In this document: in pieces, positions 54,539 through 61,970 of the stretch
Layout of the letters: each line of letters starts with the position of its first letter
How positions within the stretch are numbered: position 1 is the stretch's first letter
Source: Candidatus Aminicenantota bacterium
Lineage (GTDB): Bacteria; Acidobacteriota; Aminicenantia; UBA2199
NCBI GenBank assembly: GCA_026393835.1
Contig: JAPKZK010000035.1
Location: 1 to 61,970, forward strand
Length of the DNA stretch: 61,970 bases
Reading direction: 5' to 3'
Notes under the pieces: generated by a model
Database searches by the model: none
What the model saw: only the letters and a program-made list of their open reading frames with translations
Told to the model about the DNA's origin: nothing
Translations under genes and position numbers: made by a program

Positions 54539-55133
54539 ATTGTTAATCTTAAGTTTAGTGTTAGTGTTTGTGTACGTGGGTTGCGCCAAAGAGCCGACAC
54601 AGGAAATCAACGATGCCAAGGCTGCTATCGATGCCGCTGTAGCCGAAGGGGCCCAGACCTACTCCCCCGATCAGCTCAAAGTGTTGAATGATGATTACAC
54701 CGCCGCTGTGGACTTAGCCAAAGCGACAACCGGGAAGCTGTTTAAATCCAATGACGAGGCGAAGCAAAAACTGATAAAAGTGAAAGCGGACGCCGAAGCT
54801 GTAAAAGCTGAAATCCCCGCCAAGAAAGCCGCCGCCAAGCTCGCTGCCGAAACCGCCCTGACTGAAGCCAAAGCCAAGGTAGAAGAAGCGAAGGTATTGG
54901 TTACAAAAGCCCCCAAAGGTAAAGGCCAACAGGCTGATATCGAGGCTTTTAACGCCGACTTAACCGCCCTGGATGGAACCGTTGCCGAAGTGCAAACATT
55001 AATCGACAGTGAAGATTATTTTGGTGCAGCCGACAAAGCTAAAACCATCAATGCAAAAGCTGCCGGTATTTCCGAGCAAATTAATGCCGCTATCGAAAAA
55101 GTGGCCGCTCTGAAAAAAGGCAAAAAAAGGTAA
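54522..55133 (+). CDS. helical lipoprotein (DUF4398-like)
   Basis: AAAGGAGG lies 8 bases before the ATG. A signal with lipobox VYVGC (LLILSLVLVFVYVGC) precedes a mature chain that is entirely helical, Ala/Lys/Glu-rich and heptad-like (AEGAQTYSPDQLKVLNDDYT, AVKAEIPAKKAAAKLAAETA). It resembles DUF4398-type outer-membrane lipoproteins. It is followed within 25 bases by two L,D-transpeptidase genes, which suggests attachment of the cell wall to the outer membrane or a stress role. Confidence 0.82.
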   Translation: MKNLTKLLILSLVLVFVYVGCAKEPTQEINDAKAAIDAAVAEGAQTYSPDQLKVLNDDYTAAVDLAKATTGKLFKSNDEAKQKLIKVKADAEAVKAEIPAKKAAAKLAAETALTEAKAKVEEAKVLVTKAPKGKGQQADIEAFNADLTALDGTVAEVQTLIDSEDYFGAADKAKTINAKAAGISEQINAAIEKVAALKKGKKR

Positions 55134-55156
55134 AATAGTTTGAGAAACTCAATTGA

Positions 55157-56272
55157 ATGCGGATTTTATTATTAATCCCTTTCTTCGTGAGCAGCCTATG
55201 GTTCATGGGCTGCAGTGGATCGCCAGTCCCTCCGGAGATACAAAAGGCGGAAGTTCAAAACGCCGCTCTCTGGAGGGCTGGCTCCCCTATCCATGCCGCC
55301 CCTGAGTACAGCAAATACAAGGCTGATCTCAGGGAAGCAAATTTCAAATTCCTCAAAGAAAAATCAAAATTCGTTTGGTTCAGAAGATATCGCCCGATTG
55401 CCGATGAATTTAAAAAAATTCTAAAAACCGGGGAGCAAATCGGCGAAAAAATTCGTAAACTTAAAGAAGATAATACCAACTATTTTGTAACCCAGCAAGC
55501 CAACCTGGCTAAGAGATTAAAGGCCCTTAAGGACGTCACTTTTAAGATAAATGAAGGTCGCCTGGCCAGGGGCGAGCTCATGAGGGCCGAATTGATGCTG
55601 GAAGATGCAAAACGGGATTATAAAGCCGAAAGTTACAAAACGGCCGGGAAAAAATTGGATGAGGCGGACCTCCACCTCAGGAATTCGGTGCGAATCCTGG
55701 ATAATGTGTTAAAGCGGTATAAAGATAATTCCCAGATTAACAGGTGGAGCCGGTGGATAGCCGAGACCCTTTACGAATCCAGGAAGAATGGACGCACCGC
55801 TTTCATCGTAAATAAAATCCAGAGGGAACTGATCGTCTATAAGAATGGCTCGCTCATTAAGAAGTTCAGCGTGGGCCTGGGGCGCAACGGCTTAAACGAT
55901 AAAGCCCACGCCGGCGACAATGCCACCCCCGAAGGCCGCTATAATATTATTAAAAAGCTCCATTCCAGCAAATATTATAAAGCATTATTATTGAATTACC
56001 CCAATAATGAAGATAAGAGGCAATTTGAACTGGCCAAAAAAAGGGGGCTTATCCCCAGGAGGGTCAGTATCGGCAACTGGATCGAAATCCATGGGGGCGG
56101 CAAGGATTATGTCACCCGCGGCTGCGTCTCCCTGGAGAACCTCGACATGGAAGAAATATTCGCCCTCGCCGCTGACGGCGACCCCGTGACCATTGTCGGT
56201 AGTATGGGCTACCCCCATGAGATATTCTCTGCTATTACCGGTGCATCGGAGTTCTTAAATGCCAAAAGGTAA
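55157..56272 (+). CDS. L,D-transpeptidase (YkuD), lipoprotein
   Basis: An N-terminal lipobox (LWFMGCSGS) is followed by about 200 helical residues (FKFLKEKSKFVWFRRY, ARGELMRAELMLEDAKRDYK) and a YkuD domain: FIVNKIQRELIVYKNG, NATPEGRYNI, WIEIHGGG and the catalytic YVTRGCVSLEN with Cys. It should form 3-3 cross-links or attach proteins to peptidoglycan. The helical middle region may span the periplasm. It overlaps the next transpeptidase gene by 14 bases. Confidence 0.9.
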   Translation: MRILLLIPFFVSSLWFMGCSGSPVPPEIQKAEVQNAALWRAGSPIHAAPEYSKYKADLREANFKFLKEKSKFVWFRRYRPIADEFKKILKTGEQIGEKIRKLKEDNTNYFVTQQANLAKRLKALKDVTFKINEGRLARGELMRAELMLEDAKRDYKAESYKTAGKKLDEADLHLRNSVRILDNVLKRYKDNSQINRWSRWIAETLYESRKNGRTAFIVNKIQRELIVYKNGSLIKKFSVGLGRNGLNDKAHAGDNATPEGRYNIIKKLHSSKYYKALLLNYPNNEDKRQFELAKKRGLIPRRVSIGNWIEIHGGGKDYVTRGCVSLENLDMEEIFALAADGDPVTIVGSMGYPHEIFSAITGASEFLNAKR

Positions 56273-56921
56273 AAAAATTCTCATCATTCTTCTTATCTTC
56301 GTGGGTTTCCTGATCTTAGTATTCACTGCCCTCGAAATCGCGGGGTACTATCTAAACGCCGACAACCGTGCGTTTTGGCAGAATTATTTAAAAGACCAAA
56401 AAATCGATGCCGACGCTTATAACCGGTTATTGAAAAGCAACGAAAGTCTAAAAAAAAAAATGGCCGGGTATTCCCCCAAGGGCGCTTACCTGGTTATCGA
56501 TACCGCCTATAATCTTATTTACCTCAGGAAAGGGACCGTTACCTTACGCCAGGCCACTGTTTCCTGCGGGAGCGGCAATCTTCTCGAAGACCTCCAGGGA
56601 AATAGGCGCTGGATATTCGATACCCCCAGGGGTGAATTTGCGGTTCAATCGAAACTGAGGGACCCAGTCTGGATAAAACCCGATTGGGCCTTTATCGAAG
56701 AAGGAAAAGAAATACCGCCCAAACAATCCGATGAACGGATAGAGGAGGGCGTTTTAGGCGAATATGCCCTGGGTTTCGGCGACGGGTATTTCATACATGG
56801 TACTCTCTATACCAGGATGTTGGGCAGAAATGTCACCCACGGCTGTATAAGAGTCGGGGATGACGACCTCAAAGCATTGTACAAGGAAGCGACCGTCGGC
56901 ACCAAAATATATATCTACTGA
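56259..56921 (+). CDS. L,D-transpeptidase (YkuD), membrane-anchored
   Basis: One N-terminal hydrophobic helix (ILIILLIFVGFLILVFTALE) anchors a YkuD domain: YLVIDTAYNLIYLRKG, FDTPRGEFAVQSK, YFIHGTLY and the catalytic NVTHGCIRVGDDD. All conserved His and Cys residues are present. It overlaps the preceding transpeptidase gene by 14 bases; the following gene begins 1 base after its stop. Confidence 0.9.
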   Translation: MPKGKKILIILLIFVGFLILVFTALEIAGYYLNADNRAFWQNYLKDQKIDADAYNRLLKSNESLKKKMAGYSPKGAYLVIDTAYNLIYLRKGTVTLRQATVSCGSGNLLEDLQGNRRWIFDTPRGEFAVQSKLRDPVWIKPDWAFIEEGKEIPPKQSDERIEEGVLGEYALGFGDGYFIHGTLYTRMLGRNVTHGCIRVGDDDLKALYKEATVGTKIYIY

Positions 56922-56922
56922 A

Positions 56923-57615
56923 ATGGTTTACAAATTAATCGGTCTCATTATTATCCTCGCCATTACCATGGGTGCGGTTTCCTATGTCCCTGAAAATGAC
57001 GCCATAAATGCGATAGAGGAAAAACTGCTCCTGGATGCAGAGCTTGAGCTGTCTAAAAATCCCGACCTTTACTGCATCATCGATTTAAAAGAGAAAAAAA
57101 TCCGGATGAAGGCGAAAGGCGTTGTTTTAAGGCAGTGGGAATCCGAGTCCATGCGTTTCTGGGGCAATCCCATCCCGCTGACCCCCCTGCCCCTGGCAAA
57201 AAAAAGTACTCTTCACAAGCCAAAGAGGGAGAACATTACGCCCAATGGCAAAGAGGAGAAAAAAGATTCGACGGAAGCCAAAGTACAAGCCTTCGAAATG
57301 GGAAGCATGCCTTCTACATATACCCTCATTATCGGCGGCGGAATAAAGGTTTCCATCCGGACGAAACCCGAAACCCGTTTCTTTGCCAGGCTTGCCAATA
57401 TCGGGCTAAACATTAAATGGTATACCGCCCCGCCCCTGCTCACCTTATGGAACAAGTATAAAAAAAAGAAACCCTTCACACTCATCGATATCGTATTAAA
57501 AGATAAAAAAGAAGCCCAGGCCCTCTATTGGACATTTACCGAAGGCGCCCAGTGCATCATTATTCCGCCCAGGGATTTCTTGATGCTGCTGGACTTCGAT
57601 GCCACCATCGATTAA
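56923..57615 (+). CDS. envelope protein, possible degenerate L,D-transpeptidase-fold member
   Basis: A hydrophobic N-terminus (LIGLIIILAITMGAVSYV) precedes a domain starting DLYCIIDLKEKKIRMKAKGV, whose strands recall the first strands of the YkuD domain next door (YLVIDTAYNLIYLRKG). No HGxxx or (S/T)HGC catalytic motif follows, so it is not an active transpeptidase. It is the fourth gene of the operon. The ATG at 56923 is chosen because it gives the membrane helix at the start; a longer frame lies inside its neighbour. Confidence 0.72.
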   Translation: MVYKLIGLIIILAITMGAVSYVPENDAINAIEEKLLLDAELELSKNPDLYCIIDLKEKKIRMKAKGVVLRQWESESMRFWGNPIPLTPLPLAKKSTLHKPKRENITPNGKEEKKDSTEAKVQAFEMGSMPSTYTLIIGGGIKVSIRTKPETRFFARLANIGLNIKWYTAPPLLTLWNKYKKKKPFTLIDIVLKDKKEAQALYWTFTEGAQCIIIPPRDFLMLLDFDATID

Positions 57616-57667
57616 ATTTTTACTTCGGTCCCTTGAAAATCCAATTTATTTATTTTAAAATACATGA

Positions 57668-60600
57668 ATGGATTTCAAAAAAGTTCTCGAGAGATATTTT
57701 TACTTTACCTGGTTTATTCTCGTTTTTCCCGTTTTAGTCCCGGCTGAGCATTATAACATTAAAAATTATACCGTCGAGGACGGCCTTCCCCAATCCCAGG
57801 TTCATTGTCTTTACCAGGCCGGCAATGGCTATCTATGGGTAGGTACTTTAGGGGGCGGCGTCGGGAAATTCGACGGCGTCACGTTTACCAATTACACCAC
57901 AAAGGATGGCCTGGCGGATAACCAGGTGCGAACAATTTTCGAGGATGCGGAGAACAAGCTGTGGTTTGGAACCGATAAAGGAGTATGTATATACGACGGG
58001 TTGTCGTTTCAGCGCCCGGATGCGGGGAATGTCCTAAGCGAAAGCGTGGTAAGCGCCATCTGCCGGGATAACGCCGGCAACATCTGGATCGGCTCAGACG
58101 CAGGGGCCTGGAAGTATGACTTGAAAACATTCCGTCGTTTTACCGGGAAAGACGGCCTGCCGGACGAAGTTATAACATCGATATTGGCGGATAGTAAAGG
58201 CAACTTATGGTTCGGGACCGAAACCGGGGGCGCCGCCCGGTATAACGGTACGACCTTTACTCATTTCACAACTTCCGGGGGTCTGGCCAACGATACCGTA
58301 TATTCCATCCTGGAGGACCGCAAAGGAAATCTCTGGTTCGGGACTTATGGGGGAGTAAGCAAATATGACGGGCAGACTTTCCGGAACTATACGGTAAAAG
58401 ACGGTTTAAGCAGTAATGCCGTAAAAACGATATTGGAAGACCGTGGGGGTTGTCTCTGGTTTGGCACGGATGGGGGTGGGATATGCAAATTTGATGGAAA
58501 AGTTTTCACCTATATTACCGAAAAAAACGGCTTGACCAGTAATGTGATCTGGTCATTACTGGAGGACCGGGAAGGGAATATCTGGATCGGGACGTACAGG
58601 GGCGGCTTAAATAAATACAGCGGCGATGCCTTTACCTATTTTTCCTCGAAGGATGGATTGGGGGATGATGTGATCCGGTCGATCCTTGTGGACCGCGCCG
58701 GCAATTTTTGGTTCGGCACTTTTAGGGGGGGCGTCGGACGCTTCGACGGCAAAACCGTTACAAATTTCACCCAAAAAGACGGCCTGGCCGACAATTTTGT
58801 CCTCGCCATATTCCAGGACCGCAAAGGGAATCTCTGGTTCGGAACTTATAACGGGGTCAGTAAATTTGACGGGAAAAAATTCGTTAACCTGACCCTGGAG
58901 AATGGCATGAGCGACAGGGTCATCAGGACAATATTCGAGGACCAGGCCGGGAATATATGGTTTGGAACCAATAAAGCCGGCATCGATCGATACGATGGAA
59001 AAACCATAACGAATTTCACCATGAAAGATGGCTTACCGGATAACCAGGTTACAACCATCATTGCTGACGCGGACCGGGAAGGAATAACCTGGATCGGCAC
59101 CTTAAACGGCATATGCATGTATGATGGGAAAACCTTCAGCGATATTTCTAAAAAATGCGGCCTCAGGCAAAAGAATATTTTTTCGATTATCCCGGACCCA
59201 AAGGGCGGCCTGTGGTTTGCGGCATATGGCGATGGAATTCTTAAATACCGGGATGGCGCCTTTCAAATTTTCAGCAGTAATGATGGCTTGATTAATGATA
59301 ACGTGGTATCGTTATGTTTCGATAATCGCGGAAAATTATGGATCGGTACTGAAAAAGGAATTTCCCGTTTCGATACTGAAATCTATGGACAGACAGGTCA
59401 AAAAGCATTCAAATCATATGGCCCCGCAGAGGGTTTTGCCGGCGTCGAATGTATCCACAATTCAATCTGTAAAGACGGCCATGGCAATACCTGGTTTGGC
59501 ACGATTAAGGGGGCGCTTCGCTACAATCCCTTCAATGAAAAACCCAATACGGTAGAACCTATTACCCACATTACCGGTTTGCGTCTCTTAGCCGGGGGAA
59601 AAAGTCTGCTCGATTATGCAGAGGGTATTTCGCGCGAAGACGGTTTGCCGGTTGGACTGAGGTTGCCCTATGATAATAATTACCTGGTTTTCGATTTCAT
59701 AGGTCTTAGTTTCACCGCCCCCGCTAAGGTGCAGTATCGATATCAATTGGAAGGTTTTGACCGTTTCTGGGCGCCTGGCGGGAAAGGTTCTTATGCCAAT
59801 TACCCGAATTTACCGCCGGGGAACTATACATTTAAAGTAAAAGCCTGCAACAGCGACGGCGTGTGGAATAAACAACCCACTTCGTTTTCTTTTGAAATAG
59901 CCCCGCCCTTTTGGCGGACCTGGTGGTTTTATTTAATAGGGGCTGTCGTCGTGATGGGGAGTATCTATGCTTTCATTAAAATCCGGTTGAGAAAATTGGA
60001 AAAGCAGCGGGAAATACTGGAAGAGAAAGTAAAGATAAGCACGCGGGAGATAAAAGAAGAAAAAGAAAAAGTAGATAAAATAAATCTCGAATTAGAAAAA
60101 CGGGTTCGCGAGCGGACATTGGAATTGGTGACGGCCAACCGGGCTTTGCAGGAAGAGATAACCCTGAAAAAGGAACTGGAAGCCCAACTTCTACACGCAC
60201 AGAAAATGGAAGCCATCGGGACAATGGCCGGGGGTATTGCCCATGATTTTAATAACTTACTTATGGGCATCCTGGGAAATGTATCCCTTATACTTTCGGA
60301 CAAAGAGTTCAGCCTGGCCTACGAGGGGGAATTAAAGGCCATCGAGCAGTGCGTTCAAAATGGCGCCGGCCTGACACGCCAGCTTCTAGGTTTTGCCCGG
60401 CGCGGGAAATATCAAGCGGTCCCCACCGATTTGACCCCATTAATCGAAGAAAGCTCCAAAATGTTTAATCGTACCAGGAAAGAGATCGTCATTTATGGGA
60501 AATATGAACCCGGTCTTTGGCCGGTGGAAGTCGACCGGGGGCAGCTCGAACAGGTAATGTTGAATCTTTTTGTCAACGCCTGGCATGCAATGCCCGGCGG

Positions 60601-61327
60601 CGGCAATATCTATCTCCAAACTGAAAATGTTACGCTGGTAGAGAATGTGGTGAAGCCTTATGAGCTAAAACCGGGCGATTATGTCAAGATTTCTATTACC
60701 GATACCGGCGTGGGTATGGATGAAGCAACCCGGGTGCGAATATTCGAACCTTTCTTTACTACCAGGGAGTTGGGTAGGGGAACGGGGTTGGGGTTGGCTT
60801 CCGTTTACGGGATTATTTCCAACCATGCCGGTATCATCGAGGTCCACAGCGAAAAAGGCGCAGGGACTACCTTCACCATTTATCTCCCGGCTTCCCAGAA
60901 GGGACAGGTAAAGGAAAAGCAAGCGCCCGGGAAAGAGTATTTAAAGGGTAGGGAATCGATTCTCCTGGTGGATGATGAGGACCAGGTTGTGGATGTTGCG
61001 GGAAAGTTATTGGAGAAACTGGGATACAATGTATTGAGTGCCAAAAGTGGGGCGGCGGCGCTGGAGATTTATCAAAAAAATAAGGCTGAAATCGACCTGG
61101 TGATCCTGGATATGGTTATGCCCGGTATGGGCGGCAGGGAGACTTTTGAGAGGTTGAAAGAAATCGATCCGCGGGTGAAGGTCCTTCTTGCAAGTGGGTA
61201 CAGCATCAATGGCGAGGCCGCCGAAATATTGGCGCGCGGGTGCAAGGGGTTCATCCAGAAACCCTTTTCGTTGATGGAGTTATCCCAAAGAATCAGGTCG
61301 TTCCTGAACAGCGATAATAATAAGTGA
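57668..61327 (+). CDS. hybrid sensor histidine kinase with two-component-regulator propeller
   Basis: A hydrophobic N-terminus ([15 protein letters not shown]) leads a propeller of about 14 Reg_prop units (pattern GLxxNxVxxILEDxxGNLWFGT) to residue 640. A Y_Y_Y domain ([17 protein letters not shown]) and one membrane helix near 755-775 follow, then a coiled coil, a HisKA domain with [13 protein letters not shown] (His near 859), a HATPase ([31 protein letters not shown]) and a receiver (LLVDDEDQ; phospho-Asp in [11 protein letters not shown] near 1148; Lys in IQKPF). It senses an unknown periplasmic ligand. No DNA-binding domain is fused, so output needs a partner. Confidence 0.93.
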   Translation: MDFKKVLERYFYFTWFILVFPVLVPAEHYNIKNYTVEDGLPQSQVHCLYQAGNGYLWVGTLGGGVGKFDGVTFTNYTTKDGLADNQVRTIFEDAENKLWFGTDKGVCIYDGLSFQRPDAGNVLSESVVSAICRDNAGNIWIGSDAGAWKYDLKTFRRFTGKDGLPDEVITSILADSKGNLWFGTETGGAARYNGTTFTHFTTSGGLANDTVYSILEDRKGNLWFGTYGGVSKYDGQTFRNYTVKDGLSSNAVKTILEDRGGCLWFGTDGGGICKFDGKVFTYITEKNGLTSNVIWSLLEDREGNIWIGTYRGGLNKYSGDAFTYFSSKDGLGDDVIRSILVDRAGNFWFGTFRGGVGRFDGKTVTNFTQKDGLADNFVLAIFQDRKGNLWFGTYNGVSKFDGKKFVNLTLENGMSDRVIRTIFEDQAGNIWFGTNKAGIDRYDGKTITNFTMKDGLPDNQVTTIIADADREGITWIGTLNGICMYDGKTFSDISKKCGLRQKNIFSIIPDPKGGLWFAAYGDGILKYRDGAFQIFSSNDGLINDNVVSLCFDNRGKLWIGTEKGISRFDTEIYGQTGQKAFKSYGPAEGFAGVECIHNSICKDGHGNTWFGTIKGALRYNPFNEKPNTVEPITHITGLRLLAGGKSLLDYAEGISREDGLPVGLRLPYDNNYLVFDFIGLSFTAPAKVQYRYQLEGFDRFWAPGGKGSYANYPNLPPGNYTFKVKACNSDGVWNKQPTSFSFEIAPPFWRTWWFYLIGAVVVMGSIYAFIKIRLRKLEKQREILEEKVKISTREIKEEKEKVDKINLELEKRVRERTLELVTANRALQEEITLKKELEAQLLHAQKMEAIGTMAGGIAHDFNNLLMGILGNVSLILSDKEFSLAYEGELKAIEQCVQNGAGLTRQLLGFARRGKYQAVPTDLTPLIEESSKMFNRTRKEIVIYGKYEPGLWPVEVDRGQLEQVMLNLFVNAWHAMPGGGNIYLQTENVTLVENVVKPYELKPGDYVKISITDTGVGMDEATRVRIFEPFFTTRELGRGTGLGLASVYGIISNHAGIIEVHSEKGAGTTFTIYLPASQKGQVKEKQAPGKEYLKGRESILLVDDEDQVVDVAGKLLEKLGYNVLSAKSGAAALEIYQKNKAEIDLVILDMVMPGMGGRETFERLKEIDPRVKVLLASGYSINGEAAEILARGCKGFIQKPFSLMELSQRIRSFLNSDNNK

Positions 61328-61344
61328 TTTCTTCCTTACTGTCC

Positions 61345-61728
61345 CGTAACCTCCCTTATGAATGTATTGCTGTAATATGGTGATTGCCCACTGCCTGAAT
61401 TGTGTACCTCGTTCCGAATTAACCCGATAGCCAACGGCGATTATCGCTTCCAGCGAATAACAGGTAACATTCCTGCTAACCTCTCTATTACCTTCTTTTT
61501 GAACTACCGAGAAAACCTCGGTAGTTGAATTTTCATTAAGTTCCTCTTCTTTGTAAATATTTTTCAGATGCAGAGAAATGTTATCAGGCGTGCATCCGAA
61601 TAATTCCGCTATTTTTTTTAAGTCAGCCAGATATTTTCATCGGCGTACAAGACTTCAATATTTACTTTCCCATCCGCGGTTTGGTATACCGTGATCTGAT
61701 TATCGGGTAATTTTTTTGATTTGCGCAT
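61345..61728 (-). pseudogene. rhuM-like virulence-associated gene, truncated and frameshifted
   Basis: On the minus strand the frame from ATG 61728 reads KLPDNQITVYQTADGKVNIE and ENIWLT, then a stop in an A-rich tract. The next frame resumes with KKIAELFGCTPDNISLHLKN and IIAVGYRVNSERGTQFRQWA, the RhuM N-terminal pattern. A one-base loss where a Gln codon is expected explains the shift. A normal RhuM is about 330 residues; the second half is missing. The remaining bases of 61328-61827 show no gene. Confidence 0.8.
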
Positions 61729-61827
61729 AAGATAATTATATCCTCATTTGAATCGATTTTTTATAAAATTTTTTCATTATACTATGCTATATAAATCAGA
61801 ACCATAAGTCAAGCGCCCGGGCATCAA

Positions 61828-61905
61828 TCCAGCAATTCTAATTTTGTGGCGCCAGGTAAGTCCAGGAAGAGGGGATGCGCCTCGCTCAGGTAGAGCGTTG
61901 AAACT
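61828..61905 (-). repeat. 78-bp dispersed repeat, copy 2
   Basis: The reverse complement matches 599-676 at 72 of 78 positions. It encodes SFNALPERGASPLPGLTWRH in a minus-strand frame of 62 codons that I do not regard as a gene. Confidence 0.8.
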
Positions 61906-61970
61906 CTTCATCGAAACCCGGTGGGTATTCACTCCCATCCGGTAAAGGTTGACCGCCAACGCCATACGCG

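Noticed and set aside
61777..61965. Small protein gene at the right edge on the minus strand
   Set aside because: Its body is the 78-bp dispersed repeat; the similar peptide in the hsdR fragment reflects shared DNA, not a conserved protein.

Overview
This window reads as a chromosomal segment of a Gram-negative, non-photosynthetic bacterium of moderate GC content. The signs are lipoproteins, L,D-transpeptidases, a CBM9-like/DUF5916 outer-membrane protein, an O-antigen-ligase-like protein and a giant two-component hybrid kinase with a regulator-propeller sensor. This gene mix recalls Candidatus Aminicenantes/Acidobacteriota-type genomes. That is an inference from gene content only; no rRNA or phylogenetic marker is present to prove it.

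Layout. (1) 1-14.3 kb is a defence-rich, decayed accessory region: a truncated type I restriction hsdR, an AAA-ATPase/PD-(D/E)XK protein fused to a second ATPase, a NYN-domain remnant, a MITE-like inverted repeat, a membrane-anchored TPR/ABC-type ATPase followed directly by a TIR-domain protein, and a cytosine methyltransferase - GHKL (MORC/MutL-like) ATPase-nuclease - Vsr module. A cyanophycinase/cyanophycin synthetase pair (cphB-cphA) with a consensus, apparently leaderless promoter sits inside this region. (2) 14.3-18.8 kb is a minus-strand envelope cluster (methyltransferase, O-antigen ligase-like, radical SAM). (3) 18.9-34.4 kb is mostly metabolism: Orn/Lys/Arg decarboxylase, aminotransferase, methylmalonyl-CoA epimerase, prolyl oligopeptidase, DUF5916 protein, mutM, NlpC/P60, tRNA-Leu(UAG), a pilin-like fusion protein, a DUF4258/zinc-finger toxin-antitoxin-like pair and pyrK-pyrD-pyrF.

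(4) 35.6-45.8 kb is a single minus-strand operon that I consider the most interesting system. In order of transcription it encodes a radical SAM/SPASM enzyme, a PqqD-like RiPP recognition protein, a membrane TPR protein, a stand-alone AsnRS-like class II synthetase paralogue, a 43-residue Cys/Asn-rich candidate precursor peptide (my own call from the raw sequence), a beta-propeller, a radical SAM protein lacking its Cys motif, an amidohydrolase, a terpene-cyclase-fold protein and a B12-type radical SAM enzyme. Most genes overlap or nearly touch. This looks like an undescribed RiPP biosynthetic locus.

(5) 46.1-49.2 kb holds two look-alike modules. In each, a tandem-repeat array (six 22-bp units; fifteen 21-bp units) lies in or over a small ORF that overlaps the start of a roughly 250-residue helical protein of unknown function; an XRE regulator sits between them. 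(6) 49.4-61.3 kb holds pepP, a DUF502 membrane protein, idi, an M28 peptidase, a lipoprotein/L,D-transpeptidase operon and the hybrid kinase. (7) The right edge carries a broken rhuM-like gene and a second copy, inverted, of a 78-bp repeat that also disrupts hsdR at the left edge.

A further theme is dispersed repeats built into genes. A palindromic element of about 58 bp occurs in four full copies and one partial copy. One copy is read through in frame inside the O-antigen-ligase-like gene, and another supplies the last codons of the DUF502 gene.
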